Below, piece after piece: positions 17,806 through 27,393 of a stretch of 64,000 nt of DNA (position 1 is its first letter; every line of letters begins with the position of its first letter). Both the position numbers and the translations under genes were made by a program. Origin of the DNA: Ectothiorhodospiraceae bacterium (lineage in GTDB: Bacteria; Pseudomonadota; Gammaproteobacteria; Nitrococcales; Aquisalimonadaceae); NCBI GenBank assembly GCA_020831885.1, contig JAFIFU010000011.1:1-64000 (forward strand), in the 5' to 3' direction. The notes below the pieces were generated by a model, which did not search any database, had not been told where the DNA came from, and saw only the letters and a list, made by a program, of their open reading frames with translations.

Positions 17806-18318
17806 ATGAGCGAAGAACGGATGGAGAATCAACAACAGGGCGGCACCAGCAAGCTGGTGATCCTGCTCCTGGTGCTCATCTTCCTGATGACGCTGGTGGG
17901 CACGGCGGCGGCGCTGTATCTGGCGGGCATGTTCGACCGCGGTGATGATGATGTGGCCGAGGAAACGGCGCAGGAACCGCCGCAACCGGGCCCACCCATC
18001 TACCATGCGCTGGATACCATCACCGTCAATCTCAGCACCGGGGACAATCCGCGGGCGCGGGCACGCATGTTGCAAGCGCAGGTTCAGGTCATGACGCGGC
18101 ATGAGGAGGCGCTGGAAGGGCTGCAAGCGCATCTCCCCCGGGTGCGTAACAACCTGATCCTGTTGTTCGGCAGCCAGAGCTATGAGGAGATGATCACCCG
18201 CGAGGGCAAGGAAGCCTTGAGGGCACAAGCGCTGGACGAGATCAATGCGGTGCTGGCTGAGAACGACTTGGACGTTGCGTTCGAGTCGGTTTATTTCACC
18301 AACTTCGTGATGCAGTAG
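17806..18318 (+). CDS. fliL: Flagellar basal body-associated protein FliL
   Basis: This 170-residue single-pass inner-membrane protein supports the stator around the MS ring. One membrane helix lies at about residues 14-38 (LVILLLVLIFLMTLVGTAAA). The periplasmic domain contains the family strand YHALDTITVNLSTGDN and the end LDVAFESVYFTNFVMQ. No strong ribosome-binding site precedes the ATG, and a 15-bp hairpin lies just upstream. It opens the fliLMNOPQR run and is followed two bases later by fliM. Confidence 0.94.
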   Translation: MSEERMENQQQGGTSKLVILLLVLIFLMTLVGTAAALYLAGMFDRGDDDVAEETAQEPPQPGPPIYHALDTITVNLSTGDNPRARARMLQAQVQVMTRHEEALEGLQAHLPRVRNNLILLFGSQSYEEMITREGKEALRAQALDEINAVLAENDLDVAFESVYFTNFVMQ

Positions 18319-18320
18319 CC

Positions 18321-19331
18321 ATGGCCAATCAGGACATCCTTTCCCAGGACGAGATCGATGCGCTGCTTCATGGCATCGACGATGGGGATGTGGGGGACGG
18401 GCAGGACTCCGGCCCGCCGGGGGAGGTCCGCCAGTTCGACTTCGAGAGCCAGGAGCGTATCGTCCGTGGGCGGATGCCCACCCTGGAGATGATCAACGAG
18501 CGTTTTGCGCGGCTGTTCCGGATCGGCCTGTTCAACATGTTGCGACGCACGCCGGAAGTCTCTGTACTGGGCGTGGACATGATCAAGTTCGGCGAATACG
18601 TGCATACCCTGTATGTGCCCACCAGTCTGAACATCGTGCGCATCCACCCCCTGCGGGGCAACTCCCTGTGCATCATCGACCCCAAGCTGGTGTTCGTGCT
18701 GGTGGACAACTTCTTCGGTGGTGACGGCCGCTATTACACCAAGATCGAGGGACGGGAGTTCACCGTCACCGAACTGCGGGTGGTGCGCATGGTACTGGAT
18801 CAGGCCTTCGCGGACCTGCAGGAGGCCTGGGCGCCGGTGCTGCCGGTGGAGTTCGAGTACTCCAATTCGGAGGTCAACCCGCAATTCGCCAACATCGTCA
18901 GTCCCTCGGAAGTGGTGGTGGTGTGCCGTTTCAACGTGGAACTGGACGGGGGTGGCGGCGAGTTCCACGTCACCATTCCCTACACCAATATCGAGCCCAT
19001 CCGGGAGCAGCTCAACGCGGGTGTGCAGAGCGACCGCAACGAAGTGGACGAACGCTGGACCCGCTCCCTGCGTGAGGAGATGAAGAGCGCCGAGGTGGAA
19101 CTCAGCGGCACACTGACCAAGGTTCAGATCAGTCTCCGGGATCTGCGCCGTCTGAAGGCCGGGGACATCATCCCCTGCGAGATCCCGGAACTGCTCGTGG
19201 TGGAGGCCGAGGGGGTGCCGGTGTTCCGTGCCCGTTACGGGGAGTCCGGCGGTCAGGCGGCGGTCAAGATCGTGGAACAGTTACGGGTGGAGCATGATTC
19301 GCCGTTGATGCCCGGGAGAGCGAAGCAATGA
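18321..19331 (+). CDS. fliM: Flagellar motor switch protein FliM
   Basis: This 336-residue FliM is the middle ring of the C-ring. The N-terminal CheY-P binding peptide is intact (ILSQDEIDALLHGID). The middle CheC-like domain has NMLRRTPEVSVLGVDMIKFG and the FFGGDGRYYTKIEGREFT loop. The C-terminal SpoA domain follows (LSGTLTKVQISLRDLRRLKA). Its stop overlaps the fliN start as ATGA. Confidence 0.98.
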   Translation: MANQDILSQDEIDALLHGIDDGDVGDGQDSGPPGEVRQFDFESQERIVRGRMPTLEMINERFARLFRIGLFNMLRRTPEVSVLGVDMIKFGEYVHTLYVPTSLNIVRIHPLRGNSLCIIDPKLVFVLVDNFFGGDGRYYTKIEGREFTVTELRVVRMVLDQAFADLQEAWAPVLPVEFEYSNSEVNPQFANIVSPSEVVVVCRFNVELDGGGGEFHVTIPYTNIEPIREQLNAGVQSDRNEVDERWTRSLREEMKSAEVELSGTLTKVQISLRDLRRLKAGDIIPCEIPELLVVEAEGVPVFRARYGESGGQAAVKIVEQLRVEHDSPLMPGRAKQ

Positions 19332-19786
19332 ACGACGAGACGCGTGAGATCGACGAGCAGCAGGCGGCGGCCGACTGGGAGGCCGCCTTGGCCGAGCAGG
19401 CAGACAGCGACACCGGGGCGGGAGAGCAGCCGGGTCCGCGTCCCGCGCGCGAAGTTCCGGACGGGGATGTGAAGCGCGCCGGCCTGGAGGGCCTCACCGA
19501 CGATGCCCGGGCGGTGGACGACGAGAACGTGAACCTGGATGTGATCCTGGACATACCCGTCACCCTCGCCATGGAGATCGGTCGGACCCGGATGAGTATC
19601 CGCAACCTGCTTCAGCTCAACCAGGGTTCCGTGGTTGAACTGGACCGCTTGGCGGGTGAACCCCTGGATGTCCTGGTCAACGGTACGCTGATTGCCCACG
19701 GTGAGGTGGTGGTGGTCAACGAGCGCTTCGGGATCCGCCTCACCGACGTGATCAGCCCCTCGGAACGGGTGAAGAAACTGCGATGA
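19328..19786 (+). CDS. fliN: Flagellar motor switch protein FliN
   Basis: This 152-residue FliN forms the bottom of the C-ring and docks FliH. The C-terminal SpoA domain is typical: LDIPVTLAMEIGRTRMSIRN, then LLQLNQGSVVELDRLAGEPL and VNERFGIRLTDVISPSERV. The N-terminal 70 residues are acidic and low-complexity. ATGA overlaps occur at both ends, with fliM before and fliO after. Confidence 0.97.
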   Translation: MNDETREIDEQQAAADWEAALAEQADSDTGAGEQPGPRPAREVPDGDVKRAGLEGLTDDARAVDDENVNLDVILDIPVTLAMEIGRTRMSIRNLLQLNQGSVVELDRLAGEPLDVLVNGTLIAHGEVVVVNERFGIRLTDVISPSERVKKLR

Positions 19787-20238
19787 GCGACCGGCGTCGG
19801 CTTTTCGTCCGGATCCAGGTGGCGGCCGCCAATATTCTGGCGAGTGGCACCGTGCTGGCCGATGAGGTGGCGCGGCCCGGCGTGGACACGGCGGCGCTGC
19901 TGCGGGTGACCGTCGGGTTGGCAGTGGTGCTGCTGCTCATCGTGGGCCTGGGCTGGGTCATGCGGCGACTGGGCGGAGTGCAGTCCCACGGTAATGGGAA
20001 ACTGCGTGTGCTCGCCGGGGTTTCCGTGGGGCCCAAGGAGCGGGTTGTGCTGCTCAGGGCCGGCGACAAACAACTGCTGCTGGGGGTTGGGCCCGGGCAG
20101 GTACGGACCTTGCATGTGTTCGACCAACCGCTGGAGGAGGACGGGCGCGGCCCGGCATCCGGGGTGGCAGGTGCGGACATGCAGGGCGGCTTCCAGTCAC
20201 GACTCCGGGAGCTGATGCAGAACCGCAAACCCCGCTGA
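19783..20238 (+). CDS. fliO: Flagellar biosynthesis protein FliO
   Basis: This 151-residue protein has one central membrane helix (about 43-63, VTVGLAVVLLLIVGLGWVMR) and a short cytoplasmic domain with the FliO signature LRVLAGVSVGPKERVVLLRA and LLLGVGPGQVRTLHVF. FliO helps FliP assemble into the export gate. Position between fliN and fliP, with an ATGA overlap with fliN, supports the call although the family is weakly conserved. Confidence 0.9.
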   Translation: MSDRRRLFVRIQVAAANILASGTVLADEVARPGVDTAALLRVTVGLAVVLLLIVGLGWVMRRLGGVQSHGNGKLRVLAGVSVGPKERVVLLRAGDKQLLLGVGPGQVRTLHVFDQPLEEDGRGPASGVAGADMQGGFQSRLRELMQNRKPR

Positions 20239-20295
20239 ACCCCCGGGTTCGTGCCGTCCTCCAGGTCTGAAAGCTGCGAGGACGAAGACGAACCC

Positions 20296-21051
20296 ATGAC
20301 GGCAAGCCGGCCTTTACTCATCCGCTGGGCGCTGCCCGCGCTGCTGCTGGTCTCCCTGCCTGCCCAGGCCCAGGTGGGCGGGCTCGAAGCGCTGACCGTG
20401 CAGGAGACCGGCGAGGGAACCACCTACAGCATCAGCCTGCAGGTGCTGGCGCTGATGACCATTCTGACGCTGCTGCCGGCAGCGTTGCTGATGATGACGG
20501 CGTTTACCCGCATCATCGTGGTGTTGGGTATTCTGCGCAACGCCATTGGCACTGCCCAGACGCCTTCCAATCAGGTGCTGATCGGCCTCGCATTCTTCCT
20601 CACCCTGTTCGTCATGTGGCCGGTGTTCGACCAGGTCTACAACGACGCCGTGCAGCCTTACATGGCCGAGGAACTGCCCCCGGACGAAGCGCTGACCGCC
20701 GCCGTGGCCCCGTTCCGGGAATTCATGGCGGCGCAGACGCGGCAGGAGGACCTGGCCATGTTCATGCGCATTGCGGATATGGGGCCGGTGGAGAGTATCG
20801 ATGATGTGCCCCTGTCGGTGCTGGTGCCGGCATTCATGACCAGCGAGCTGAAGACCGCCTTCCAGATCGGCTTCATTCTGTTCCTGCCGTTCCTGATCAT
20901 CGACCTGGTGGTGTCCAGCACCTTGATGTCCATGGGCATGCTCATGCTCTCGCCCATGATCATCTCGTTGCCGTTCAAGATCATGCTGTTCGTGCTGGTG
21001 GACGGCTGGTCTCTGGTCATGGGCACGCTGGCCGCGAGTTTCATGACATAG
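20296..21051 (+). CDS. fliP: Flagellar export gate protein FliP
   Basis: This 251-residue FliP is the main subunit of the FliPQR export gate. It has a cleavable signal peptide ([20 protein letters not shown]), then four membrane helices. Family blocks include [58 protein letters not shown] and [19 protein letters not shown]. The ATG at 20296 is chosen over an in-frame upstream start because it puts the signal peptide at the N-terminus. Confidence 0.97.
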   Translation: MTASRPLLIRWALPALLLVSLPAQAQVGGLEALTVQETGEGTTYSISLQVLALMTILTLLPAALLMMTAFTRIIVVLGILRNAIGTAQTPSNQVLIGLAFFLTLFVMWPVFDQVYNDAVQPYMAEELPPDEALTAAVAPFREFMAAQTRQEDLAMFMRIADMGPVESIDDVPLSVLVPAFMTSELKTAFQIGFILFLPFLIIDLVVSSTLMSMGMLMLSPMIISLPFKIMLFVLVDGWSLVMGTLAASFMT

Positions 21052-21120
21052 GTAAACGGCTCCGCGCAGCGGGGGCCGCCGCTTCAATCAGTTTTTCGGC
21101 GAACCGAGTACGGGGGTTTC

Positions 21121-21390
21121 ATGAGTCCGGATTTCGCGATCGAGCTTGGCAAGCAGGCGCTCTGGGTGGCGGTGATGATTGCCGGCCCCATACTGTTGGC
21201 CGCCCTGATCACGGGGGTGCTGGTGGGCATGTTCCAGGCCGCAACCCAGATCAACGAACAGACCATGAGCTTCGTGCCCAAGCTCGGGGTGCTGGTGCTG
21301 GTGCTGTTTCTGTTGTCTCCCTGGATGCTGGCAGTGCTTGTGGACTTCACGCACTCCCTGTTCATGAACGTCCCCGGCTGGATCGGTTGA
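21121..21390 (+). CDS. fliQ: Flagellar export gate protein FliQ
   Basis: This 89-residue FliQ has two membrane helices. Motifs seen are AVMIAGPILLAALITGVLVG, FQAATQINEQTMSFVPKLG and LSPWMLAVLVDFTHSLF. Length and sequence are standard. It lies 69 bases after fliP, the only noticeable gap within the fliO-R run. Confidence 0.97.
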   Translation: MSPDFAIELGKQALWVAVMIAGPILLAALITGVLVGMFQAATQINEQTMSFVPKLGVLVLVLFLLSPWMLAVLVDFTHSLFMNVPGWIG

Positions 21391-21403
21391 TGAAAGGGAT
21401 GTC

Positions 21404-22180
21404 ATGATCCTCACCACCGCCGAAATCATGAGCTGGATCGGCGCATTCCTGTGGCCGTTCGCCCGCATGGGCGCCATGATGTTTGCCGCGCCGGTGCTGG
21501 GCAACACCATGGTTCCCATGCGGGTCCGGCTGCTGCTGGCGGTGGCCTTGACGGTGGCGGTGATGCCGGTGGCCGGCGCCGGCCCGGAGGTGGAGCCGCT
21601 GTCACCCCTGGGGCTGCTGATCATGGTGCAGCAGGTGCTCACCGGACTGGCCATGGGCCTGCTCCTGGCCATGGCGCTGCAGACCGTGAGCATCGCCGGG
21701 GAGAGCATCGCCCTGACCATGGGGCTGGGCTTCGCCACCATGGTGGATCCGCAAAGCGGGCAGAGCACCCCGGTGGTATCGCAGTTTCTCACCATCGTCG
21801 TCACCCTGCTGTTCCTGGCCATGGGCGGCCATTTGATGCTGATCGAACTCCTGGCGGCCAGCTTTGTGGCCATCCCCGTGGGCATGGAGGGTTTCGGCGA
21901 GTCGGACTACGTCCGTCTGGTGGCATGGGCCGGGCAGATGTACGCCGGTGCGGTGCTCATCGCGCTACCCGCCATCGTGATGCTGTTGATCATCAACCTG
22001 GCTCTGGGGGTGATGACCCGGGCGGCGCCGCAGATGAACATCTTCTCCGTGGGTTTCCCCGTGACCATGACCCTGGGCTTCATCCTGATCATGACCCTGG
22101 TGGTCCCCTCCTTGCCCCGCCGTTTCGCCGCCATCTGGAGCGACGCCTTCAACACCCTGGGCCGCATGCTGGGCCTCTGA
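21404..22180 (+). CDS. fliR: Flagellar export gate protein FliR
   Basis: This 258-residue FliR is the single-copy gate subunit that completes the FliPQR helix and contacts FlhB. It has about six hydrophobic segments. Family features include FLWPFARMGAMMFAAPVLG, RVRLLLAVALTVAVMPVA and GESIALTMGLGFATMVDPQS. The C-terminus carries TRAAPQMNIFSVGFPVTM. It is followed by a REP-containing gap before flhB. Confidence 0.97.
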   Translation: MILTTAEIMSWIGAFLWPFARMGAMMFAAPVLGNTMVPMRVRLLLAVALTVAVMPVAGAGPEVEPLSPLGLLIMVQQVLTGLAMGLLLAMALQTVSIAGESIALTMGLGFATMVDPQSGQSTPVVSQFLTIVVTLLFLAMGGHLMLIELLAASFVAIPVGMEGFGESDYVRLVAWAGQMYAGAVLIALPAIVMLLIINLALGVMTRAAPQMNIFSVGFPVTMTLGFILIMTLVVPSLPRRFAAIWSDAFNTLGRMLGL

Positions 22181-22197
22181 ACATCCACCGTCGCCGT

Positions 22198-22298
22198 CCG
22201 AGGTCTCTGTGCCGCAGGGTTTCCGACCGACCCTTCCGCTCCTGGCAGCCGATCTCGCGTAGGTCGGTAGCCGCGCGTAAGCGCGGATCACCGACGTC
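22198..22298 (+). repeat. Two REP-like elements between fliR and flhB
   Basis: A degenerate reverse-type element (about 22198-22228, ending TTTCCGAC) is followed by a complete forward element (22259-22298) with head GTAGGTCGGTAGC, stem CGCGC/GCGCG and tail GATCACCGACGTC. The two lie in the same relative arrangement as in the 9017-9278 array. Confidence 0.75.
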
Positions 22299-22419
22299 AA
22301 AGCATCCGAAAGCCCCTCGGGGAGCCCCGCTCCCCAGGGCTTCCAGGCTTCGGCTGTTGCGATCGGCACCGTTCTTGCTTCGCTGGTGGTGATCCCCTTG
22401 TCCGCGCCGGAATCCAGTC

Positions 22420-23613
22420 ATGGCGGAAGAGAACGAGAACGGCCAGGAAAAAACAGAACAGCCGACTCCCAAACGTCTTCAGGATGCGAAGGAGAAAGGC
22501 CAGGTACCGCGATCCCGGGAGTTGAACACCACGGTGATCATGGTGCTTGGCGCCGCCGGCCTGCTGCTGTTCGGCGGTTACATGCTGGGCCAGATCTTCC
22601 ACGTGTTTGATCTGGCGTTCACCGCGCATCGGGATGATTTCTTCGACCCCGGGGCGCCCACCCGTTACTTTCGCATGGCCATCGGCATGGGGCTGGCCGC
22701 CGTGGCGCCGTTTGCCCTGCTGATGCTGCTGGCCGCCCTGATCACGCCGGCGACGCTGGGTGGCTGGACGTTCAGCGGCAAGGCCATGCAGCCCAAGCTG
22801 TCCAAGATGAATCCGGTCAAGGGCCTGGGCCGGATGTTCGGCCCCAAGGCGGCCATCGAGCTGGTGAAGGCGCTGGCCAAGGTGACCGTGGTCGGGGGCG
22901 TGAGCGCCATCCTGGTTTACACCCTGCAGGATGACATCCGCCAGCTCGCCCGTGAGCCGCTGGAGACCGGGTTGCTGCACGGCGCCGAACTGTTTTTCTG
23001 GGCGTTCTTCGCCCTGGCCAGCGCGTTGATCCTGGTGGCCCTGGTGGATATCCCCTATCAGCTCTGGGATCACAACAAAAAGCTCAAGATGACCAGACAG
23101 GAGGTCAAGGACGAGATGAAGCAGACCGAGGGCAAGCCCGAGGTCAAAAGCAAGGTGCGTCAGTTGCAGCAGCAGATCGCCCAGGGCCGGATGATGGAGA
23201 ACGTGCCCAAGGCGGACGTGGTGATCACCAACCCCACCCATTTCGCTGTGGCCCTGCGCTACGACCAGGCAACCATGCGTGCCCCCCGGTTGGTCGCCAA
23301 GGGCGTTGGCGAAATCGCGCTGAACATCCGCCGCGTGGCGGCGGAACACCGTGTCCCGCTGTTCGAGGCGCCGCCGTTGGCACGAGCCTTGTATCACACT
23401 GCGGAACTTGACCAGGAAGTGCCGGCCGGCCTGTACCTGGCGGTGGCGCAGGTGCTGGCCTACATCTACCAGCTTCGCCATGCCCGTCGGCACGGCGGCC
23501 AGCGTCCACAACGGCCCAGGCCGCAGGTGCCCAGGGAATTCATGCAGTACGCCCGCGCTGCCGGTTGGCAGGCGGGGAGTGGAGCCGACGCCGGTCGGGC
23601 GTCGGGAATCTGA
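22420..23613 (+). CDS. flhB: Flagellar export switch protein FlhB
   Basis: This 397-residue FlhB is the substrate-specificity switch of the export gate. The N-terminus has the family ENGQEKTEQPTPKRLQDAKE, followed by four membrane helices. The C-terminal cytoplasmic domain contains the self-cleavage motif NPTH in VVITNPTHFAVALRYDQ and later ALYHTAELDQEVPAGLYLAV. It is somewhat longer than the usual 350-380 because of a basic C-terminal tail. A stand-alone paralogue of the C-terminal domain lies at 36390-36689. Confidence 0.97.
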   Translation: MAEENENGQEKTEQPTPKRLQDAKEKGQVPRSRELNTTVIMVLGAAGLLLFGGYMLGQIFHVFDLAFTAHRDDFFDPGAPTRYFRMAIGMGLAAVAPFALLMLLAALITPATLGGWTFSGKAMQPKLSKMNPVKGLGRMFGPKAAIELVKALAKVTVVGGVSAILVYTLQDDIRQLAREPLETGLLHGAELFFWAFFALASALILVALVDIPYQLWDHNKKLKMTRQEVKDEMKQTEGKPEVKSKVRQLQQQIAQGRMMENVPKADVVITNPTHFAVALRYDQATMRAPRLVAKGVGEIALNIRRVAAEHRVPLFEAPPLARALYHTAELDQEVPAGLYLAVAQVLAYIYQLRHARRHGGQRPQRPRPQVPREFMQYARAAGWQAGSGADAGRASGI

Positions 23614-23663
23614 CGCCGGCGACGTGAAACCGGCACCGTTTTCCGGAGATCAGGGACAGGTTC

Positions 23664-25802
23664 ATGACAAGCGCCGTACTCAGCAATATCCGTGAGCTCC
23701 ATCGCAACGGTCTTGGTACGCCGCTGCTGCTGATGGCCCTGCTGGCCATGATGATCCTGCCCATGCCGCCGTTGGCGCTGGACATGCTGTTCACGTTCAA
23801 CATCGCTCTGTCCCTGGTGATCATGCTGGTGGCGGTGTATACGCCACGGCCACTGGAGTTCGCGGTGTTCCCCACGGTGTTGCTGGTGGCCACTCTGCTG
23901 CGCCTGGGGCTGAACGTGGCGTCCACCCGGGTGGTGCTGCTGGACGGTCATACCGGTACCGATGCCGCCGGTAATGTCATTCAGGCCTTCGGCGAGTTCG
24001 TGGTCGGGGGGAACTATGCCGTGGGCCTGGTGGTGTTCGGGATTCTGGTGATCATCAACTTTGTCGTGGTGACCAAGGGGGCGGGCCGCATCTCCGAGGT
24101 CAGTGCCCGGTTCACCCTGGACGCGCTGCCGGGCAAGCAGATGGCCATCGATGCGGATCTCAATGCGGGCCTCATCGATCAGGATGAAGCCCGTCACCGC
24201 CGCGCCGAAGTCGCCCAGGAGGCGGACTTCTACGGTTCCATGGACGGTGCCAGCAAGTTCGTGCGCGGCGACGCCATCGCCGGCATCCTGATTCTGTTCA
24301 TCAACATTCTCGGCGGGTTGGCCATCGGCCTGTTGCAGCACGGCATGGAATTCGGCGATGCCGTGCGGACCTACACCCTGCTGACCATCGGTGACGGCCT
24401 GGTGGCGCAGATCCCCTCGCTGGTGCTGTCCTCCGGAGCGGGCATTCTGGTCACCCGGGTGTCCTCCTCCCAGGACATGGGCGGACAGGTGCTGCAACAG
24501 CTCTTCGGCAATCCCCGCGCCCTGGCGGTCAGTGCCGGCGTGATCGGCATTATGGGATTGATTCCGGGCATGCCGAACGTGGCCTTCCTGACCCTGGCCG
24601 CCCTGGCAGGTGGTCTGGCCTACTGGCTGCACCGGCGCTCCCTGGTGCAGCCCGAGGTGGAGACCGCCGCCGAGCAGCGGGCCCGTGCCCGCGGAACGGG
24701 GAGTGAGGACGGGGGGGGGCAACAGACGGCACCGGAGCAGCGGGATCTGTCCTGGGACGACGTGCCGCCGGTGGATGTCATCGGCCTGGAAGTGGGTTAC
24801 GGCCTGATCCCGCTGGTGGACCGGGATCAGGGCGGCCAACTGCTCAGCCGGATCAAGGGGGTGCGCAAGAAACTCTCCCAGGATCTCGGCTTCCTGGTGC
24901 AATCGGTGCACATACGGGACAACCTGGACCTGGGGCCCAACACCTACCGCATCAGTATTCTGGGCGTACCCATGGCGGAGGCCGAAATCGTGCCCGGGCG
25001 GGAACTGGCGATCAATCCAGGCGGTGTGTCCGGCCAGCTTCCGGGAACGCCCACCCGGGACCCGGCCTTCGGTCTGGAGGCTGTCTGGATCGATCCTGCG
25101 ATCCGGGACAACGCCCAGACCATGGGCTACACGGTGGTGGACGCCAGTACCGTGGTGGCGACCCATCTGAGCCAGTTGATCCAGACCAATGCCCATCAGC
25201 TCCTGGGGCATGAAGAGGCCCAGAAAATGCTGGATCTGCTGGCCCGCACCCAACCGAAGCTGGTTGAGGAACTGGTGCCCACCACGCTCCCGCTGAGCGT
25301 GGTGGTGAAGGTGTTGCAGAACCTGCTGGAGGAGCGAGTTCCCATTCGCGACATGCGTAGCATCGTCGAGACGCTGGCGGAGCATGGGCAGCGGACCAAG
25401 GACCCGGCCCAGCTCACCATGGCGGTCCGGGAGGCGCTGGGCCGGATGATCGTGCAGAACATCAACGGCATGCGGCCTGAGTTGCCGGTGATCACGCTGG
25501 ATCCCCAACTGGAACAGATCTTGCTGAACACGGTGCAGGGCAATGGCGACGGCGCGGCGGGCTTCGAGCCCGGTCTGGCGGACCGGCTGCAACAGTCCCT
25601 GGCGGATGCGGCGCAGCGCCAGGACGCCGCAGGCCAGCCGGCGGTGCTCCTGACCGCGCCGCAACTGCGGCACTGGCTGACCCGGTTGACGCGGCACGGC
25701 GCCCAGAGCCTGTACGTGCTCTCGTACAACGAAGTGCCGGACGAGAAACAGGTCAGGATTGTGGCGTCCATCGGTCAGCAGGATGTGGCCGGCGGGCGGT
25801 GA
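23664..25802 (+). CDS. flhA: Flagellar export gate protein FlhA
   Basis: This 712-residue FlhA forms the nonameric export-gate ring. About eight N-terminal membrane helices are followed by a large cytoplasmic domain. Characteristic blocks are LLRLGLNVASTRVVLLDGH, RISEVSARFTLDALPGKQMA, IDADLNAGLIDQDEARHRR, FYGSMDGASKFVRGDAIAG and the C-terminal IRDMRSIVETLAEHGQ. Length is typical. Together with FlhB it recruits substrates delivered by the FliH-I-J complex. Confidence 0.98.
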   Translation: MTSAVLSNIRELHRNGLGTPLLLMALLAMMILPMPPLALDMLFTFNIALSLVIMLVAVYTPRPLEFAVFPTVLLVATLLRLGLNVASTRVVLLDGHTGTDAAGNVIQAFGEFVVGGNYAVGLVVFGILVIINFVVVTKGAGRISEVSARFTLDALPGKQMAIDADLNAGLIDQDEARHRRAEVAQEADFYGSMDGASKFVRGDAIAGILILFINILGGLAIGLLQHGMEFGDAVRTYTLLTIGDGLVAQIPSLVLSSGAGILVTRVSSSQDMGGQVLQQLFGNPRALAVSAGVIGIMGLIPGMPNVAFLTLAALAGGLAYWLHRRSLVQPEVETAAEQRARARGTGSEDGGGQQTAPEQRDLSWDDVPPVDVIGLEVGYGLIPLVDRDQGGQLLSRIKGVRKKLSQDLGFLVQSVHIRDNLDLGPNTYRISILGVPMAEAEIVPGRELAINPGGVSGQLPGTPTRDPAFGLEAVWIDPAIRDNAQTMGYTVVDASTVVATHLSQLIQTNAHQLLGHEEAQKMLDLLARTQPKLVEELVPTTLPLSVVVKVLQNLLEERVPIRDMRSIVETLAEHGQRTKDPAQLTMAVREALGRMIVQNINGMRPELPVITLDPQLEQILLNTVQGNGDGAAGFEPGLADRLQQSLADAAQRQDAAGQPAVLLTAPQLRHWLTRLTRHGAQSLYVLSYNEVPDEKQVRIVASIGQQDVAGGR

Positions 25803-25846
25803 AGGCCCCGATGGCGCCGATGAGGATGTGAGGGAGGCAGCAGACC

Positions 25847-27271
25847 ATGAAGATCAAGCGAATCTTCGCCCAGGACATGCGTCAGGCGATCCGGCGCGTG
25901 CGCGAGGAGCACGGACCCGACGCGGTGATCCTGTCCAGCAAGCCGGTCACCGGCGGTGTCGAGGTGATCTCTGCCATCGACTTCGATCAGGCGGCGGTGG
26001 AATCCGCTCTGGCCCGGGAACGGGAACCCGCCGCCGGCGGGACACCGGCCGGAGCGCCGGTGCCCGCACCAGCCCTCGCCGAGCCGGCATCAACGGGCGA
26101 GCCGCCGAGCTTCCGGGAAACCCTCGGCCGCATGCGCCAGAGCCTTGCCGGCGCCGGCAAACCGGCGCCGGAGCGCCGGAGGATTGACGTTTCCGTGGAC
26201 GACTCCCTGGATGATGCGCTGGGGCAGGAGCCGGCCCCGGGGCTGAGCTTCGGTGAGGATGCGGAACGGGAACGGCCCGGACTGGTGGGATTGTCCGCCG
26301 AAAGCACAACCCGGCGTTCGCCGGTGGTGGACGTGGAATGGAGCCAGGAACCGGCGCTCCGGGAGATGCGCAGCGAGTTGAAAACCCTGCGCAGCCTGTT
26401 CGAGAACCAGCTCAGCATCATGGATTGGAAACGGCACGGCCAGCGCCACCCGTCGCGGACGCTGCTGATCCGGCAACTGAGCCAGATGGGTTTCGGCCCC
26501 GATGTCTGCCGCAAGGTGGCCGAGAAGGTGGCGGAGGGCACCCCGCCGGAACTGGGGCTGCGCCAGGCCCTGTCCATGATCGCCCGGCACCTGCACACCG
26601 CTGACGATCACCTGCTGGAGCACGGAGGCGTGGTGGCCGTCGTGGGGCCCACCGGGGTGGGCAAGACCACCACGGTGGCGAAACTGGCCGCCCGGTTCGC
26701 CCTGCGCCACGGTCGCCAGCAGGTTGCCCTGGTGAGCACCGACAATTTCCGCATCGGCGCCCTGGATCAACTGCGCAACTTCGGCCGGATCATGAGTGTG
26801 CCCGTACACACCGCCGCCGACGCCGGAGAGCTGGACGCCGTGTTGACCGAACTGCGGGACAAGCGTCTGGTGCTGATCGATACTGCCGGCATGAGCCAGC
26901 GGGATTTGCGCCTGGCCGAGCAGTTCCGGACACTCAAGCATCAGAAGGCCCCGGTACACACCTATCTGGTGGTTTCTGCGAACACGCAGATGCCGGCACT
27001 GAACGAGGCGGCCCGCGCGTTCCGCGGTGTCGGCCTGGCAGGCTGCGTGATCACCAAGACCGATGAAACGGCCAGCCTGGGCGGTGTGCTCACCATGCTG
27101 CTCCGTCAACGCCTGCCGGCGGCTTATGTGGGCAACGGGCAGCGGGTACCGGAAGACCTTCAGCCCGCCCGCAGCGACCGGCTGGTGCAGGAAGCCCGGG
27201 CGTTGGCGGAACATTACGCCCAGCCGGCGGATGACGATGAGCTGGCGTTCGCTTTCGGCGCTCATGCCTGA
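25847..27271 (+). CDS. flhF: Polar flagellum positioning GTPase FlhF
   Basis: This 474-residue SRP-type GTPase marks the cell pole for flagellum assembly. An N-terminal basic segment (MKIKRIFAQDMRQAIRRVRE) leads into a long low-complexity linker, then N and G domains. G1 is VGPTGVGKTTTVAKLAARFA, and other GTPase motifs include STDNFRIGALDQL, VLIDTAGMSQRD and the KTDE of VITKTDETASLGG. It lies upstream of fleN, its GTPase-activating partner. Presence of both predicts a small, controlled number of polar flagella. Confidence 0.97.
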   Translation: MKIKRIFAQDMRQAIRRVREEHGPDAVILSSKPVTGGVEVISAIDFDQAAVESALAREREPAAGGTPAGAPVPAPALAEPASTGEPPSFRETLGRMRQSLAGAGKPAPERRRIDVSVDDSLDDALGQEPAPGLSFGEDAERERPGLVGLSAESTTRRSPVVDVEWSQEPALREMRSELKTLRSLFENQLSIMDWKRHGQRHPSRTLLIRQLSQMGFGPDVCRKVAEKVAEGTPPELGLRQALSMIARHLHTADDHLLEHGGVVAVVGPTGVGKTTTVAKLAARFALRHGRQQVALVSTDNFRIGALDQLRNFGRIMSVPVHTAADAGELDAVLTELRDKRLVLIDTAGMSQRDLRLAEQFRTLKHQKAPVHTYLVVSANTQMPALNEAARAFRGVGLAGCVITKTDETASLGGVLTMLLRQRLPAAYVGNGQRVPEDLQPARSDRLVQEARALAEHYAQPADDDELAFAFGAHA

Positions 27272-27393
27272 GTCAGCGGGGCCGGGTCAAGGGGTGAGCG
27301 GAGTATGGCAGATCCGGCAAGTGTGAACTCGACACTGGCAGGGAGCCGCCTGGATTGATTAAGTTAGCCCACGGGGCACAACAAGGACAAGGC

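Noticed and set aside
20314-21087. Histidine-rich open frame opposite fliP
   Set aside because: His-rich composition is the antisense of Met/Val/Leu codons in a membrane protein gene; fliP is certain.
22380-22410. Possible sigma-54 site before flhB
   Set aside because: Has GG-N10-GT instead of GC at -12; the invariant base is wrong.
23466-25697. 743-codon open frame opposite flhA
   Set aside because: Pure shadow of flhA, with no start signal or family similarity.
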